A stretch of DNA of 64,000 nt from Babylonia areolata (taxonomy: Eukaryota; Mollusca; Gastropoda; Neogastropoda; Buccinidae). Location of the stretch: assembly GCF_041734735.1 (NCBI RefSeq), contig NC_134882.1, forward strand, positions 25,323,777-25,387,776, in the 5' to 3' direction. The notes under the pieces are model-generated. The model was given only the letters and a program-made list of their open reading frames with translations, had not been told where the DNA came from and ran no database searches. Made by a program: the position numbers and the translations under genes. Shown in pieces: positions 18,996-31,317 of the stretch (the stretch's first letter is position 1; each line of letters begins with the position of its first letter).

Positions 18996-19660
18996 CGCGA
19001 TCGAACTACTATAAAGCAGACCCGGCTGGAAAGTCAGTCCTCAGCTTCTCCTCATGCCAGTATGAGTGGAACCCCAAGTAAGGACCCAACTCTGACAGAC
19101 GTGATGTCCATGCTCCACTCTCTGAAGGACGACATGAGAGGAGTGAAAGAAAGTTGCACCATGCTACAAAATGAAATCAAGGACCTTAGCGAGGAATGTG
19201 CCTGTCCGCGTGAAGAAAACACGGACTTGAAAGCGAAAAACTCTGACCTTGAGAAGAGGATGGAGAACATGGAGAAGAAGGCAGATGACTTGGAATGCAG
19301 GTCCAAGCAGAACAACCTGATCATCCATGGACTCCAGAGAGTTGAGGTTGAAACGGCAGAAGACCTCGAGGCTACGGTCAGAGAGTTCTTCACGGACAAG
19401 ATGGAGCTGGCCAACGACGTCCCCTTCGACCGACTTCACCGCCTGAGCAACAAACCCAGCTCCCCTGTGATCGGCTGCTGCACCTTCTACAAGGACAAGC
19501 TTGAGGTACTGCATGCCAAAGGTAAAGTGCGGGGCAGTGGACTGTTTATTGGGGAAGATTGTTCTCTGAGGGTGCGGGAAATTAGAAGACGGTTGTTGCC
19601 GCATTTGAAGAGTGCCAGAAATGCAAACAAAAGGGCATCAATGGTATTTGACCATCTTAT

Positions 19661-19670
19661 TATCGATGGT
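19661..19670. repeat. target-site duplication of LINE B, left copy
   Basis: TATCGATGGT, identical to 23885-23894. It lies inside ORF1 of LINE A and proves that LINE B inserted later. Confidence 0.9.
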
Positions 19671-20535
19671 GGGGGTTAGGGGGTGCACGGGAGGGGTAGT
19701 ACCTCTAGAGGGGGGAAAGGGGGGGGGCTTGTCACGCTCTTCCGGGAGTGGTTCGTCCTCTGTTGGTCCCCACCGGCACCCAGCTCTCACTTATGGGTCC
19801 TAGAAGCTGCTAGCATGCGGCAGTGCCCAACCCCCGGGCAAAGGCTTTGACAAGCTGGCTAAACTAGGTGAGGGTAGCCGACGGGTCTCAAACCCTCGGT
19901 GAGTTAGGGCTTGTCTACCCAAGCATGTGAAGACTAGATCTGGCAGACTCTGTGGAAGAAACCTTCATGGTTCAACGGAGAGGAAGGCGGTTGCAGCAGA
20001 GCACTGTGGAGTGCTGAGGGCAGGATGAGGCACATTGGACATCCAGGTCATCCACTGCATCCGTTTCCATCCCCAGTCGTCTTGACCTCGTCTTGCCACT
20101 GGATACAGACGGTCTCAGACAAGAGAGTGAGGTCGATGGTGCGCAACTCCTCCTCACTATAAACAAAGTAATCGTGCAAGTCATCAGTCATCCTTCATCC
20201 CATACCATCATTTTCCCCAAGCCCTGTGGCGACAGGCGAGCGACGAAGCGACAGGTGTGGCTACACTGGCAGTCGTAGCCGCGGACCTGCACACAGGCGG
20301 CTCAGGCCATAGGGTCGTTTTTCACTGACTGGAGCAGCGGTGGAGATCGGCACCCCTCTGAGCAGCCCTCTTCAGGACAGCACTGCTCACCTCCATGGCA
20401 TGAGGAAGGGGCTAGAAAAGGTGCCCTAAACATTGCCTGCTCCACACCACCCTAGTCAGCATACCGCGGCTGACGGGGACCCCACAGAAACGGTCGACAC
20501 ACAAAGGAAAGAAAGAAGAAAACAGGAGCATTCCA

Positions 20536-21540
20536 GTGACCATTGCCACATGGAACGTGCGTACGCTTCTGGACAGAGGCGACTCGGACAGACCACAGAG
20601 ACGCACAGCACTCATTGCGAGTGAACTAGCCAGGTACAACATCGACATCGCTGCCTTAAGTGAGACCAGACTGGCAGAAGAAGGTGAACTCTGTGAGCAA
20701 GGCGCAGGCTACACCTTCTTTTGGAGTGGTCGCGGACCTGAAGAGAGACGTGAGGCTGGAGTTGGCTTTGCAGTTGGCAAGCTGGCTGGCCCCCCGAAAG
20801 GAGTGAACGATCGCCTGATGACGATGAAACTCCCTTTGTGCAACGGGAAGAAGTTTACCACCATTGTCAGCGCCTACGCGCCCACCATGACCAACCCGGA
20901 TGAGTTCAAGGACAAGTTCTACGAGGACCTGAAGGCTGTCATCACCACTGTTCCCAACGTAGACAAGCTCATCATTCTTGGTGACTTTAACGCGAGAGCT
21001 GGCTGTGACAGCACCTCCTGGGAAGCGTGACTGGGAAGCATGGGGTTGGTAACTGTAACAGCAATGGTCAACTACTTCTCCAGACATGTGCCGAGCACGA
21101 CCTTCTTATCACAAACACTGTCTTCTGCCTCCCTACCCATAACAGGACGTCGTGGATGCATCCTCGCTCTAGGCATTGGCATCTCATCGACTTTGTCATC
21201 GTCAGGAAGAGGGACAGGCAGGACGTACGAGTCACGAGGGCCATGTGCGGCGCCGAGTGCTGGACAGACCACCGCCTTATGGTCTCCAAACTCAACCTCC
21301 ACATCCAGCCCAAGAGACGGCATGAAAGCACCCAAATGCCTGAATGTCAACAAGCTGGAGCTAGGCAACATCAAGCAGAGCTCTGCTGACACCCTGGAGG
21401 AACGCCTTGAGTCCACCGTGCTGGACAACCAGAATGTGGAGGCAGCATGGGGTGCACTGCATGAGATGGTGTACAACACTGCCATGGAGTGCCTGGGGCC
21501 TTCTGCCAGGAAGCACAAAGACTGGTTTGATGAAAAACTG
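20536..21540 (+). pseudogene. LINE B endonuclease domain
   Basis: AP-endonuclease-like domain that nicks the target DNA. Catalytic landmarks are TWNVRTLL, LSETRLAEEG, SAYAPTMT, ILGDFNARAG, and TDHRLMVSK near 21270 in a second frame, so at least one frameshift lies near 21030. Relatives normally read through as one protein. Confidence 0.85.
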
Positions 21541-21735
21541 CACTGAGCTCAAGCAGCTGCTGGAAGACAAACGCCAAGCCTACAGAGCCCACATTGAAGA
21601 TCCCAAGTCACAGTCAAAGAAAGACATACTGAAGAGCGCACACAGCACCATCCAGCTGAAGCTGCGGCATATGCAGGATTCCTGGTTGAGCAACAAAGCT
21701 GATGAGATCCAGGGCTTTGCAGCAGGAACGACATG

Positions 21736-23850
21736 AAGAACTTCTATAACGGCCTGAAAGAAGTCTACGGTCCCACCACCTCTGGATCTGCTCCACTCCT
21801 CAGTGCTGATGGTTCTACCCTAATCACTGACAAGGACGGGATCCTTGAGAGATGGGCTGAACACTTTGACAGCGTACTGAACCGCCCTTCCACCATCAAT
21901 GATGAAGCCATCGACCAACTCCCCCAGGTGCCAGTCAGTGAGTCGTTGGGTGCCATTCCAACTGTGGAGGAGACCCAGAAAGCTATCCGTCTGCTATCCA
22001 ATGGCAAAGCCACTGGTTCAGACTCCATTCCAGCTGAGGTCTACAAAGAAGGTGGTATGGCGCTGACTGAGAAGCTTCATCAGCTATTCCAGCTCATCTG
22101 ACAGCATGAGGCAGTTCCATAGGACTTCAAAGACGCTTCCATCATACACCTATTAACGGTTTCAGTTTCAGTAGCTCAAGGAGGCGTCACTGTGCTCGGA
22201 CAAATTCATATACGCTACACCACATCTGCCAAGCAGATGCCTGACCAGCAGCGTAACCCAACACGCTTAGTCAGGCCCTGTTAAAGCGTAAAGGAAATCG
22301 TCAGGCCTGTGACAACCGTCATGGAATATCCCTGCTGTCCGTCGCAGGCAAGACTCTGGCCAGAGTGCTACTCAACCATCTCATAGTGCACCTTCAGCAT
22401 GGTCTCCTACCAAAGAGCCAGTGTGGCTTCCGGAAAGAACGCGGGACTATCGACATGGTGTTTGGTGCCAGGCAGCTCCAGGAGAAGTGTCAGGAACAGA
22501 ACGCCGACCTTTACTCCACCTATGTTGATCTGACCAAGGCCTTTGATACTGTTAGCAGAGGTGGCCTTTGGAGAATCATGGCGAAGTACGGATGTCCCAG
22601 AAAGTTCATCACCATCATACAGCAACTACACAATGGGATGCTGGCCTGAGTCCAAGACAACGGAGAGACTTCAGAACCATTCCCTGTCTCCAACAGAGTC
22701 AAGCAAGGGTGTGTTCTTGCCCCCACCCTGTTCAGTCTCATGTTTTCAGCCATGCTGACAGATGCCTTCAGAGACGCTGACGTAGGCATTGGCATCAGGT
22801 ACCGCACAGATGGCTCACTCTTTAACCTCAGGAGGCTTCAAGCAAAAGCCAAGGTGAGGACAGACACCGTCAACGACTTCCTGTTTGCTGATGACTGTGC
22901 TCTCAATGCTGCCTCCGAAGCTGACATGCAACACAGCGTCGACAAGTTCTCCGCTGCCTGTGACAACTTTGGCCTCACAATCAGCACAAAGAAGACTGAG
23001 GTGATGCACCAGCCAGCTCCAGGAAAGCCTTACGTTGAACCAAACATCTTCATCAACGGGCAACGACTGAATGCGGTGGACAAGTTCACATACCTGGGCA
23101 GTACACTCTCTCGCACAGTTGTCATCGACGACGAGGTGAATGCCAGTCTCACCAAAGCCAGCGATGCCTTCGGCAGAATCCATAAGAACGTTTGGAACAG
23201 GAGAGGCATCACCCTGGAGACGAAGCTCAAAGTATACAAGGCCATAGTTCTCACCACACTGCTCTATGGATGTGAATCATAGACGGTCTACAAACGCCAC
23301 GCCAAAAAGCTGAACCACTTCCACACCACCAGCCTCAGAAACCTTCTCGGCATAAAGTGGCAAGAGAAGATCCCTGACACACAGGTGCTCACTCGTGCAA
23401 ACTTGCCCAGCATCTACACCATCTTCATGCAGACCCAGCTGCGCTGGGCAGGCCATATAGTTCGCATGCCAGACCACCGGCTCCCCAAGAAACTGCTGTA
23501 CGGCGAACTCCAACATGGCAAGCGCTCCCATGGAGGCCAAAAGAAGCGCTTCAAAGACACTCTGAAAGCTTCTCTGAAGGCCTTCAACATCAGCCACGAC
23601 ACATGGGATCTGAATGCAATGACAGACCAAAGTGGCATTCAGCTGTCCACAAAGGCGCCAAATCCTGTGAGGCCAACAGAATCGCTGCAGCAGAGCAACG
23701 CAGACAGGCCAGGAAAAGCAGTGCCAGCAAGTCCCCGACAGCCGCCACCATTTCCTGTCCACGCTGCGTCAGAACCTTCCGGGCGCGGATTGGCCTGACC
23801 AGTCATCTGCGCACCCACAGAGCCCAACCCACCCACCCCCAGGATGACTA
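21736..23850 (+). pseudogene. LINE B reverse transcriptase and zinc-finger tail
   Basis: Reverse-transcriptase palm and thumb. The N-terminal part (ATGSDSIPAEVYK) is followed by the SINE insertion. After it come LLSVAGKTLARVLLN, SQCGFRKERGT, DLTKAFDTVSR and FLFADDCALNA. The thumb (LTTLLYGCES) is followed by a stop. The last part ends with CPRCVRTF and GLTSHLRTH, a C2H2 finger. A frame change lies near 22650-22740. This tail is shared with the copy at 37.6-39.1 kb, where the last ligand is Cys. Confidence 0.85.
22157..22280 (+). mobile_element. SINE inserted in LINE B
   Basis: A 124-bp element beginning CGGTTTCAGTTTCAGTAGCT and ending CAGGCCCTG. It is bounded by TTAA at 22153-22156 and 22281-22284. 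Removing it restores the LINE reading HLLKRKGNR, which fixes both ends. A degraded relative lies at 32284-32345. From memory this is a common gastropod repeat. Confidence 0.85.
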
Positions 23851-23884
23851 AATGGTCCTCGTCGATCCCGACGGACGAACCACA

Positions 23885-23894
23885 TATCGATGGT
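23885..23894. repeat. target-site duplication of LINE B, right copy
   Basis: TATCGATGGT, identical to 19661-19670. LINE A ORF1 resumes from here. Confidence 0.9.
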
Positions 23895-24214
23895 AAGAGG
23901 TTCACTGTGGACAATGACGATAATCTGAAAGAGATAAGATAAGACATTCCTTCCATGATAATATTTTCGAAAAACATGTGAATAGTCCTTTTCATGTGAT
24001 GTTAACGGGAACAGTCGAAAAGCCGACACCGGTAGTGAGCCCTGTGTTTGGCAATTCGGTTGCACGTGCAAATATGTCTGCAGTTCGTGACAGTGACAGT
24101 GTCAGCGACGTGTGTGCAACTGAGCGGAACATGAATTACGCTGAACGCTTAACACGGGGGCCGGGTTTGATTCTGAGCAAACTTTTTCTCGTTTTGGTGT
24201 ATTTGTAAATAAAC

Positions 24215-27200
24215 CTTTACACATTTTGCATTGGAATATTAATGGCTTGTCTTCTAAAGAGACAGAAATTTCTTGTCTTACATTCGTTCTTTTGACTGAT
24301 ATGTTTGGTTGAAACGTTTCTGGAGAATTTCCAGTCCGATTTATTCACTGATTGTTTGTGTTTTCATAAGTCCGCCATTAAATTTTCTAAACATGGTCGA
24401 TCTTCAGGTGGTGTCATCTGTCTTATCAAGAAAGCATTCGCCCCTTATATTCGTTGTATTGATAATGAATATGCTAATGTTCTGATATTTCTGATTGACA
24501 AAGCTATGTTGGACACTTTAAAGGATATATTGTACGTATGTGTGTATATTCCACCTGAAGGATCACCTTTTTATTCATATTTTGATGTTGATAATGGCAT
24601 TGATTTATTGGAAGATTGTTTATCAGACTGTTTACTTCAATTCAATGATGTTTACATTATCATCTCTGGTGATTTGAATTGTAGAACTTCCAACATTACC
24701 CCTGATGTTATTGAGGATGATACTTTTAGTTCATTACACATAAGGTACCCAGTCAGTGTCAACAGAAATTCTCAAGACAAATGTTTAAATAATTATGGAA
24801 AACGCTAACTAAACTTGTGTACCGCATTTGGTCTATCAATACTGAATGGTGCGTGTAATGGCGACCGCCAAGGTTGCTACACATTCATCACTGATTCTGG
24901 CAGCAGTGTGAATGACTATTTTCTTATGTCACATGACTTGTTTGCTTCTTGGTCTTCACGCTGTCTACTTAATGTTAAGGATAGATTTGACTCAGACCAT
25001 ATGCCACTTGAATTATGTGTCAATTTTCAGACAAACACAACAGACCAAAAACTCGTAAAGAGAAACAAATTATTAATAAGTTTGTGTGGAGAGATGAGCT
25101 GGCTGAAACATTTACTTAATCAATGAAATCTGACAGAACTCATAAAATGTTAGAATTGGCTGTTAGCTTAATCGACCATAACATTAATGAAGCTTTGGAA
25201 ATCTTTAACAAATGCATTACAGAAAGTGCCACATGCATGAACAAACAATATAGTATAGGATCAGATAAAAATACAGACGACTGGTACGATAAGGAATGTA
25301 GAGCAACAAGAACGAACTTACGAAAGTTGTACAGAACAGCACGTCGTACAGGCGACGTTAGTGACCAAAATGCATTTTGTATTGCACGCAGAGAATACAA
25401 ACACTTGATTAAACGGAAAGAGAAAGACTATCAGAATGCTATATTAGATAAAAATTAGTATCATCTATAAGTAATCAAAAACAATTCTGGGAAAATGTAC
25501 ATTCAATATAATTGAAGAAAAAAATGTTAACAATAGTATTAGTTTAGATAATTGGTTTGAACACTTCAGGAATTTATTTGAGAAAGAAACCCAGCCAGAA
25601 GAAGAATTAGAGACCGACGATACTGATAGTTATTTTAATCGTCCCATTTCTAAAGAAGAAATGTGGTTTGCATTTAGAAAAATAAAGATTAAGAAAGCGG
25701 CTGGCCCAGATGGGATAATTGGAGAGTTATATACAAATGCGGGTGACTTTATAGTAGATTTCTTTGTTGTGTTTTTCAATGCTTTGTTTCAGAAAGGTAT
25801 TTTCCCAGAGAGCTGGTCTGAAGGTATTGTACTTCCTTTGCATAGAAAGGGAATGTTGATAATCTCAACAATTACAGAGGCATTACGTTATGTGATATAA
25901 ATAGTAAGGTATACAGTACAGTTATTAATCGTCGTCACCAAGAGTGGGTTGAAGAAAATGATATAACCGGGGAACATCAAGCTGGATTTAAAAGAAATTA
26001 TTCTACAATTGACCCCATGTTTACCTTTAATTCAAAAACAGTTATTCTTTGGACCGAAAATTACATTTTGCATTTATAGATTTGGAGAAAGCATTCGATT
26101 CTATAAATAGACGAATTCTCTGGTCTATCCTTTTAAAAAAAAGAAATAAATGGTACGTTATACCACTGTATAAAGAGTATGTATAATAATGTTATAGTTA
26201 AGATAAGGAGTGGAGCCAGATTAACTGATTCTATCAGGTGCACGTATGGCGTGAAACAAGGTGATGTATGCAATCCTATCTTATTTTCACTTTATATAAA
26301 TGAACTAGCTATTGAAGTTATTCAAAATGGAAAACATGGCGCTCTGTTTACAACTGATTACTTTGAGCTTTTTATTTTGTTACTAGCTGATGATGTAGCG
26401 CTCTTATCTAAAACAGTCGTTGGACTGCAAACACAGTTAACTAGTTTACAGCGGGCAGCTTTTTCTCTTGATTTGAAGATAACTTTAAACAAAAGTAATA
26501 TAGTTGTCTTTAGAAAGGGTGGGTTTTTATCTGCAAGAGGAAAATGGACTTACAACAATGCAGAAATGGCAGTGGTAAATGCATATAAATATTTAGGTAT
26601 TTTGTTTTCCACCAAACTTAGTTTTACCTCAGCATGTGTTGACCTGACAGGAAAAACAGAGAATGCTGCATTATGCAAAATGCGAAAACTACGTACTTTG
26701 AGTAATAATAGTTTGTCTATATTTCTGAAATTGTTTGATTCTCAGGTCCAGCCTATTGCACAGTATGGGGCTGAACTTTGGGGCCTTAATGCTGCTGCAC
26801 GTCACTGTGAGAAAGTTCATTTGTTTTCACTGAAGAAAATGTTAGGGGTTTACTTAAAAACACCAAATGACCTTGTTTACGGATAAACTAATAGATACCC
26901 AATTTATATTAACTCTGTATTGATTTGTATTCGTTACTGGATTAAATTAACAAGAATGAATGATCGCAGGTTGCCACGGAAAGCTAATGCAATGTTAACT
27001 GATTCGGATGCAAAAGGTAAAAGAAATTGGGTTTCGAAAGTTCGTTTTAAGTTGTATCAGTTTGGTTTCAGTTTTGTATGGGAAAATCAAGGTGTGCAAG
27101 ATGTCAGATTATTTTTGTGTGACCTTAAAGATAGACTGACTGCGTGCAGATAACAAGAGTAGAATTTTCATGTGAATAATAGTGATAGGCTTTGCGTATG

Positions 27201-27600
27201 TAGGACATTTTGCACTGGTCATGACGTTAAGATTTACCTGCGTATGAACTTAGAGAGACACTTAAAATTTATTATGACAAGGTTTCGTTTTGGTATTTCA
27301 GAAATTTCTCAACATTATCGTCACAGGAAAATTCCGCACTTGATTAAAGTGTCCGTTGTGCAAAAGTGGAAATGAAGATGAGCTGCATTTTGTTTTATGT
27401 TGTCCTGCTTTAAGAAGTTTGAGAGTACGATATATCCCACCTGCTTTTTATAGATATCACAATCAATTTCGTTTACGTATACTTCTAGCATCTGAAAAAG
27501 AAAGCGTCATAAGAATTTTGTCAATATACTTGTATAAGGCATTGCATTTCAGATCTGTTGCAACTTCATGGTTTTCTTCAGTGACTATGCTTGTTTGTGT
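24215..27600 (+). pseudogene. LINE A ORF2: endonuclease, reverse transcriptase, CCHC
   Basis: The endonuclease part (24215-25120) has SSGGVICLIK, VYIPPEGSP, IISGDLNCR and DSDHMPLEL. A linker with ARREYKHLIKRKEKDY follows. The reverse transcriptase (25660-26890) has KAAGPDGIIGELY, FAFIDLEKAFDS-type sequence, GVKQGDVCNPILFSLYINEL, LLADDVALLS and YKYLGILFS. The thumb has AQYGAELWGLN. The C-terminus (27340-27420) has a CCHC motif (LCKSGNEDELHFVLCCP). Stops and frame changes occur between these blocks. The copy at 49-50.5 kb shares GLKQGEVCSPVLFSLFINEL and the same tail. Confidence 0.85.
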
Positions 27601-27649
27601 TTTGTACCCCTTCATGGGGGGCAATGGCCTATATATGAATAAAACATCC

Positions 27650-27652
<3 letters not shown>

Positions 27653-27704
<52 letters not shown>
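27653..27704 (+). repeat. (CT)n(TA)n tail after LINE A
   Basis: About 16 CT units and then about 10 TA units directly after the LINE A 3' end. A simple-repeat tail is usual for such LINEs. Confidence 0.9.
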
Positions 27705-27705
<1 letters not shown>

Positions 27706-29690
27706 GTATATAAAGACAGAGAGACAAATGAAGAGGGACAGACAAGGCAGACAGACAGGCAGAGACAAAGAAACGGACAGGCAGGCAGGCAGGCAGACAG
27801 ACAGACAGGCAGAGACACTAGATAGACAAAGACAAAGAAACAGACAGGCAGGCAGGCAGACAGACACACGAGATAGACAAAAACAGAGACAGACAGGCAG
27901 GCAGACAGACAGAGACACTAGACAGACGAAGACAAAGAAACAGACAGGCAGGCAGGCAGACAGACACACGAGATAGACAAAAACAGAAACAGACAGGCAG
28001 GCAGACAGACAGAGACACTAGATAGACGAAGACAAAGAAACAGACAGACAGAGACACTAGATAGGCAGACAAAGACAAAGAAACAGACAGACAGGCAGAC
28101 AGACAGACAGAGACGCTAGACAGACAAAGATAAAGAAACAGACAGGCAGAGACACTAGATGGACAGACAAAGACAAAGAAACAGGCAGACAGACAGGCAG
28201 AGACACTAGATAGGCAGACAAAGACAAAGAAACAGACAGGCAGGCAGACAGACAGGCAGAGACACTAGATAGACAAAGACAAAGAAACAGACAGGCAGAC
28301 AGACAGACAGGCAGAGACACTAGATAGACAGGCAAAGACAAAGAAACAGACAAGCAGACAGACAGACAGACACACTAGATAGACAAAGACAAAGAAACAG
28401 ACAGGCAGACAGACAGAGACACTAGATAGACAGACAAAGACAAAGAAACAGACAGGCAGGCAGACAGGCAGAGACACTAGACAGACAAAGACAAAGAAAC
28501 AGACAGGCAGAGACACTAGATAGACAGACAAAGAAACAGACAGGCAGACAGACAGACAGACAGGCAGAGACACTAGATAGACAAAGACAAAGAAACAGAC
28601 AGACAGACAGAGACAGGCAGAGACACTAGATAGACAAAGACAAAGAAACAGACAGGCAGGCAGACAGACAGACAGACGCTAGATAGACAAAGACAAAGAA
28701 ACAGACAGGCAGACAGACAGAGACACTAGATAGACAAAGAAACAGACAGACCGACAGGCAGAGACACTAGATAGACAGAGAAAGACAAAGAAACAGACAG
28801 GCAGACAGACAGGCAGGCAGGCAGAGACACTAGATAGACAAAGAAGCAGACAGACAGACAGGCAGAGACGCTAGATAGACAAAGACAAAGAAACAGACAG
28901 GCAGACAGACAGAGACACTAGATAAACAGACAAAGACAAAGAAACAGACAGGCAGGCAGACAGACAGACAGACAGAGACGCTAGATAGACAAAGACAAAG
29001 AAACAGACAGGCAGACAGACAGACAGACAGAGACACTAGATAAACAGAAAAAGACAAAGAAACAGACAGACAGACAGACAGACAGAGACGCTAGACAGAC
29101 AAAGACAAAGAGACAGGCAGACAGACAGACAGAGACGCTAGATAGACAAAGACAAAGAAACAGACAGGCAGACAGACAGACAGAGACACTAGATAAACAG
29201 ACAAAGACAAAGAAACAGACAGGCAGGCAGACAGACAGACAGAGACGCTAGATAGACAAAGAAACAGACAGGCAGGGAGACAGACAGACAGAGACGCTAG
29301 ATAGACAAAGACAAAGAAACAGACAGGCAGACAGGCAGAGACACCAGATAGACAAAGACAAAGAAAGAGACAGGCAGACAGGCAGAGACACTACATAGAC
29401 AGACAAAGAAACAGACAGGCAGACAGGCAGACAGACAGAGACACTAGATAGACAAAGAAACAGGCAGACAGACAGAGATACTAGATAGACAAAGACAAAG
29501 AAACAGACAGACAGGCAGGCAGGCTGACAGACAGACAGGCAGGCAGGCAGACAGGCATGCAGGCATGCAGGCTGACAGACAGACAGACAGACAGGCATGC
29601 AGGCTGACAGACAGACTAGATAGACAGACGGATAGATAGACCGACCGACAGACAGACTTGACACACAGAGAGACAGAGACAGACACACAG
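27705..29690 (+). repeat. GACA-type satellite, about 2 kb
   Basis: A tandem array built from CAGA/CAGG tetramers punctuated by GAGACACTAGATAGACAAAG and CAAAGAAACAGACAGG. The higher-order unit is roughly 45-65 bp and varies by insertion or loss of tetramers. Long leucine/valine/cysteine-rich open frames on the minus strand are repeat products. Confidence 0.95.
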
Positions 29691-29739
29691 AGAAATAGGC
29701 AGATTGAGGAGAGAGAGAGGGGGGGGGGGAGAGAGGGAG

Positions 29740-29905
29740 AGATTTGATTTGATTTGATATGGATACGTTTATTGCGCCTATCCTCCGTCGCGTTATAAAC
29801 TCGGGGTCATTTGCACAACAGGCTGCCTACCTGGGTTGAATCGACCGACGGCTACCACTCGGCGCTTATCATTCGTTTCCTGTGTCATTCAATAAGGTTT
29901 CAGGC
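29740..29905 (+). repeat. dispersed repeat resembling a molluscan SINE/LINE tail
   Basis: It starts TTTGATTTGATTTGATATGG, continues with GCGCCTATCCTC, and contains GGGGTCATTTGCACAACAGG. From memory such segments are dispersed in gastropod genomes. There is only one copy in this window, so the boundaries are rough. Confidence 0.45.
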
Positions 29906-30159
29906 ACACATACACACTCAGAGAGTGAGTGAGAAAGACAGCTAGAGAGAGAGAGAGGCAGACAGACTAGACAGACAGATGTTGGGAGTGAGAGAGAGAG
30001 ATAGACATGTGTACATGTGTCAGTGACCTGAAAATATTGAAATAACAGTTTAAGAGAAACAAATGACATTCCATGGAATTAAACTGGTCAGCAAAAATTT
30101 AACGTCATCAATGAAACAAGGAATTCGCATTATAGACATGTTGGACCATTGCTACGTCG

Positions 30160-30245
30160 GAATGAATATTTCAGAACAGCGGCTTTTCGGACAATTGCTC
30201 CATCGGATCTTTGGTACGTCGGACCATCGACACGTCGGACTATCG
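30160..30245 (-). repeat. 16-bp minisatellite family, inverted relative
   Basis: About five units built on ACGTCGGA(C), the reverse complement of the core at 16484-16650, with the same roughly 16-bp spacing. Confidence 0.65.
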
Positions 30246-31317
30246 GACTGCAGCTCCACCATTCCCACACCCATGACATACCTTATTTCCCATCCTGAAA
30301 AACGTTAACAAGTCCATCATAGCCTCCGACTGCCGTCTTGACGAAACGACATCCTGCAAACCAAACACACCGCTGTCAACTCGTATGCTCTGTGCACAAG
30401 TGAAAGTGTCTTACCTCCCCTGGCCCGTGCACGTCACGTTCAAATCGATTACTTTCGCTTTCTCCTGAACGGGATTCGTTCCTCCCCCCCCACAGGTGCT
30501 TGCAAACTGTCCTTGCTTCCTTGTGACGTGGCTCTACAGCACTGATGCCCCGCCCTTCACACACACACACAGTAGCCCCATACCAGCTGTTAATGGGATA
30601 GGTCGAATCTGCTGATGCGTTCGGAAGCGCGTGCAGTGTGCATCACACATAAATGGTCCTGTCGTGTGCGGGACAGGGACGAGGTGGGTGTAGGGGGTGG
30701 TCTGCAGTGTGATGAGGAGGGGTATGCTGTTCGTGCGGTCGAGACACGAACACGCTGAGAACGACCATTGATCAGTCCCCAGGCTGTATCTCATTTCACG
30801 CTGCATGGCCACGTCGCCAGCCGATCAAGATGTGTTGCTCAGTCGTGGGCCATGTGTCTCCAACACCATATGTTGTTGGGGGCCAACTTTTCCACAGGGC
30901 CTCACACACATGGCGTTCACAGCAAAACAGACAGGCCCAAACTTGCACAGATGAGTTTCCCAAACGCAGAGATATTCGAACGGAGGCAGTTGGGAAAGCA
31001 AACTGAAAACAAGCAGAGATGTGTCAGCTGCATTCAAACGCAAAATATATAAAGAAACACACTCACATTGATCACACACTCACACACACACACGCGCGCG
31101 CGCGCGCGCGCGCATGTGCACGAACTTACACACGTGTCCATGCACCAGTGAAGATTTGAACTCAACAGCGTTAACATATATATATTTTACTACATCATGG
31201 AAGTTGAAGCGAACAGCTGTAATTGGAGAAAAGGACAACACTGCTTAATTCTGCTTCGGATATGAGGAAACTTGATAAACCACCTACTTCATATGAAAGA
31301 CTGATCAACTGTGTTTT

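Larger units (their letters stand above)
18888..19670 (+). pseudogene. LINE A ORF1 with 2A-like motif, coiled coil and RRM-like domain
   Basis: The ATG at 18888 is chosen because the upstream extension lacks an ATG and it opens a hydrophobic leader (residues 7-26, GAVFGLLVSFLFWDSLLLSQ). Directly after it comes GDIESNPGL at residues 28-36. This matches the ribosome-skipping 2A consensus D-x-E-x-N-P-G-P except for the last residue. Residues about 85-145 are coiled coil. Then comes an L1-ORF1-like RRM and C-terminal domain (RSKQNNLIIHGLQ, FDRLHRL, LRVREIRRRLLPHLKSAR). Proteins of this kind bind LINE RNA. The frame is cut by LINE B; its last codons continue after 23884. Confidence 0.8.
19671..23884 (+). 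mobile_element. RTE-like LINE (family B), apparently full length, degraded
   Basis: About 4.2 kb with a 10-bp duplication at both sides. A G-rich leader of about 0.85 kb precedes one ORF2-type coding region. The endonuclease has TWNVRTLL, SETRL, SAYAP, GDFNAR and later TDHRLM. The reverse transcriptase has SQCGFRKERGT, DLTKAFDTV, FLFADDCAL and FTYLGS. The C-terminus has RWAGHIVRMPD and a C2H2 zinc-finger tail. Several stops and frame changes plus a SINE insertion show that it is inactive. From memory it resembles the abundant invertebrate endonuclease/reverse-transcriptase family related to RTE/BovB. A 5'-truncated relative is at 37578-39075. Confidence 0.9.
18888..27652 (+). mobile_element. 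outer LINE (family A), split by an RTE-like LINE
   Basis: This is a non-LTR retrotransposon in two pieces, 18888-19670 and 23885-27652. ORF1 reading stops inside an ILE-ILE-ASP-GLY context at the insertion point and resumes with KRFTVDNDDNLKEI after it. ORF2 then carries an apurinic-type endonuclease, a reverse transcriptase and a C-terminal CCHC zinc motif. The 3' end is followed by (CT)n. ORF2 contains several stops and frame changes, so this copy is dead. A second copy of the same family lies on the minus strand at 48990-50485 and a deleted relative at 44275-45060. ORF1 looks L1/Tx1-like, but I do not fix the clade. Confidence 0.85.

Noticed and set aside
27463-29688. Many leucine/valine/cysteine-rich minus-strand frames over the GACA array
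   Set aside because: Tetramer satellite lacks stops in these phases; there is no start context and no family.
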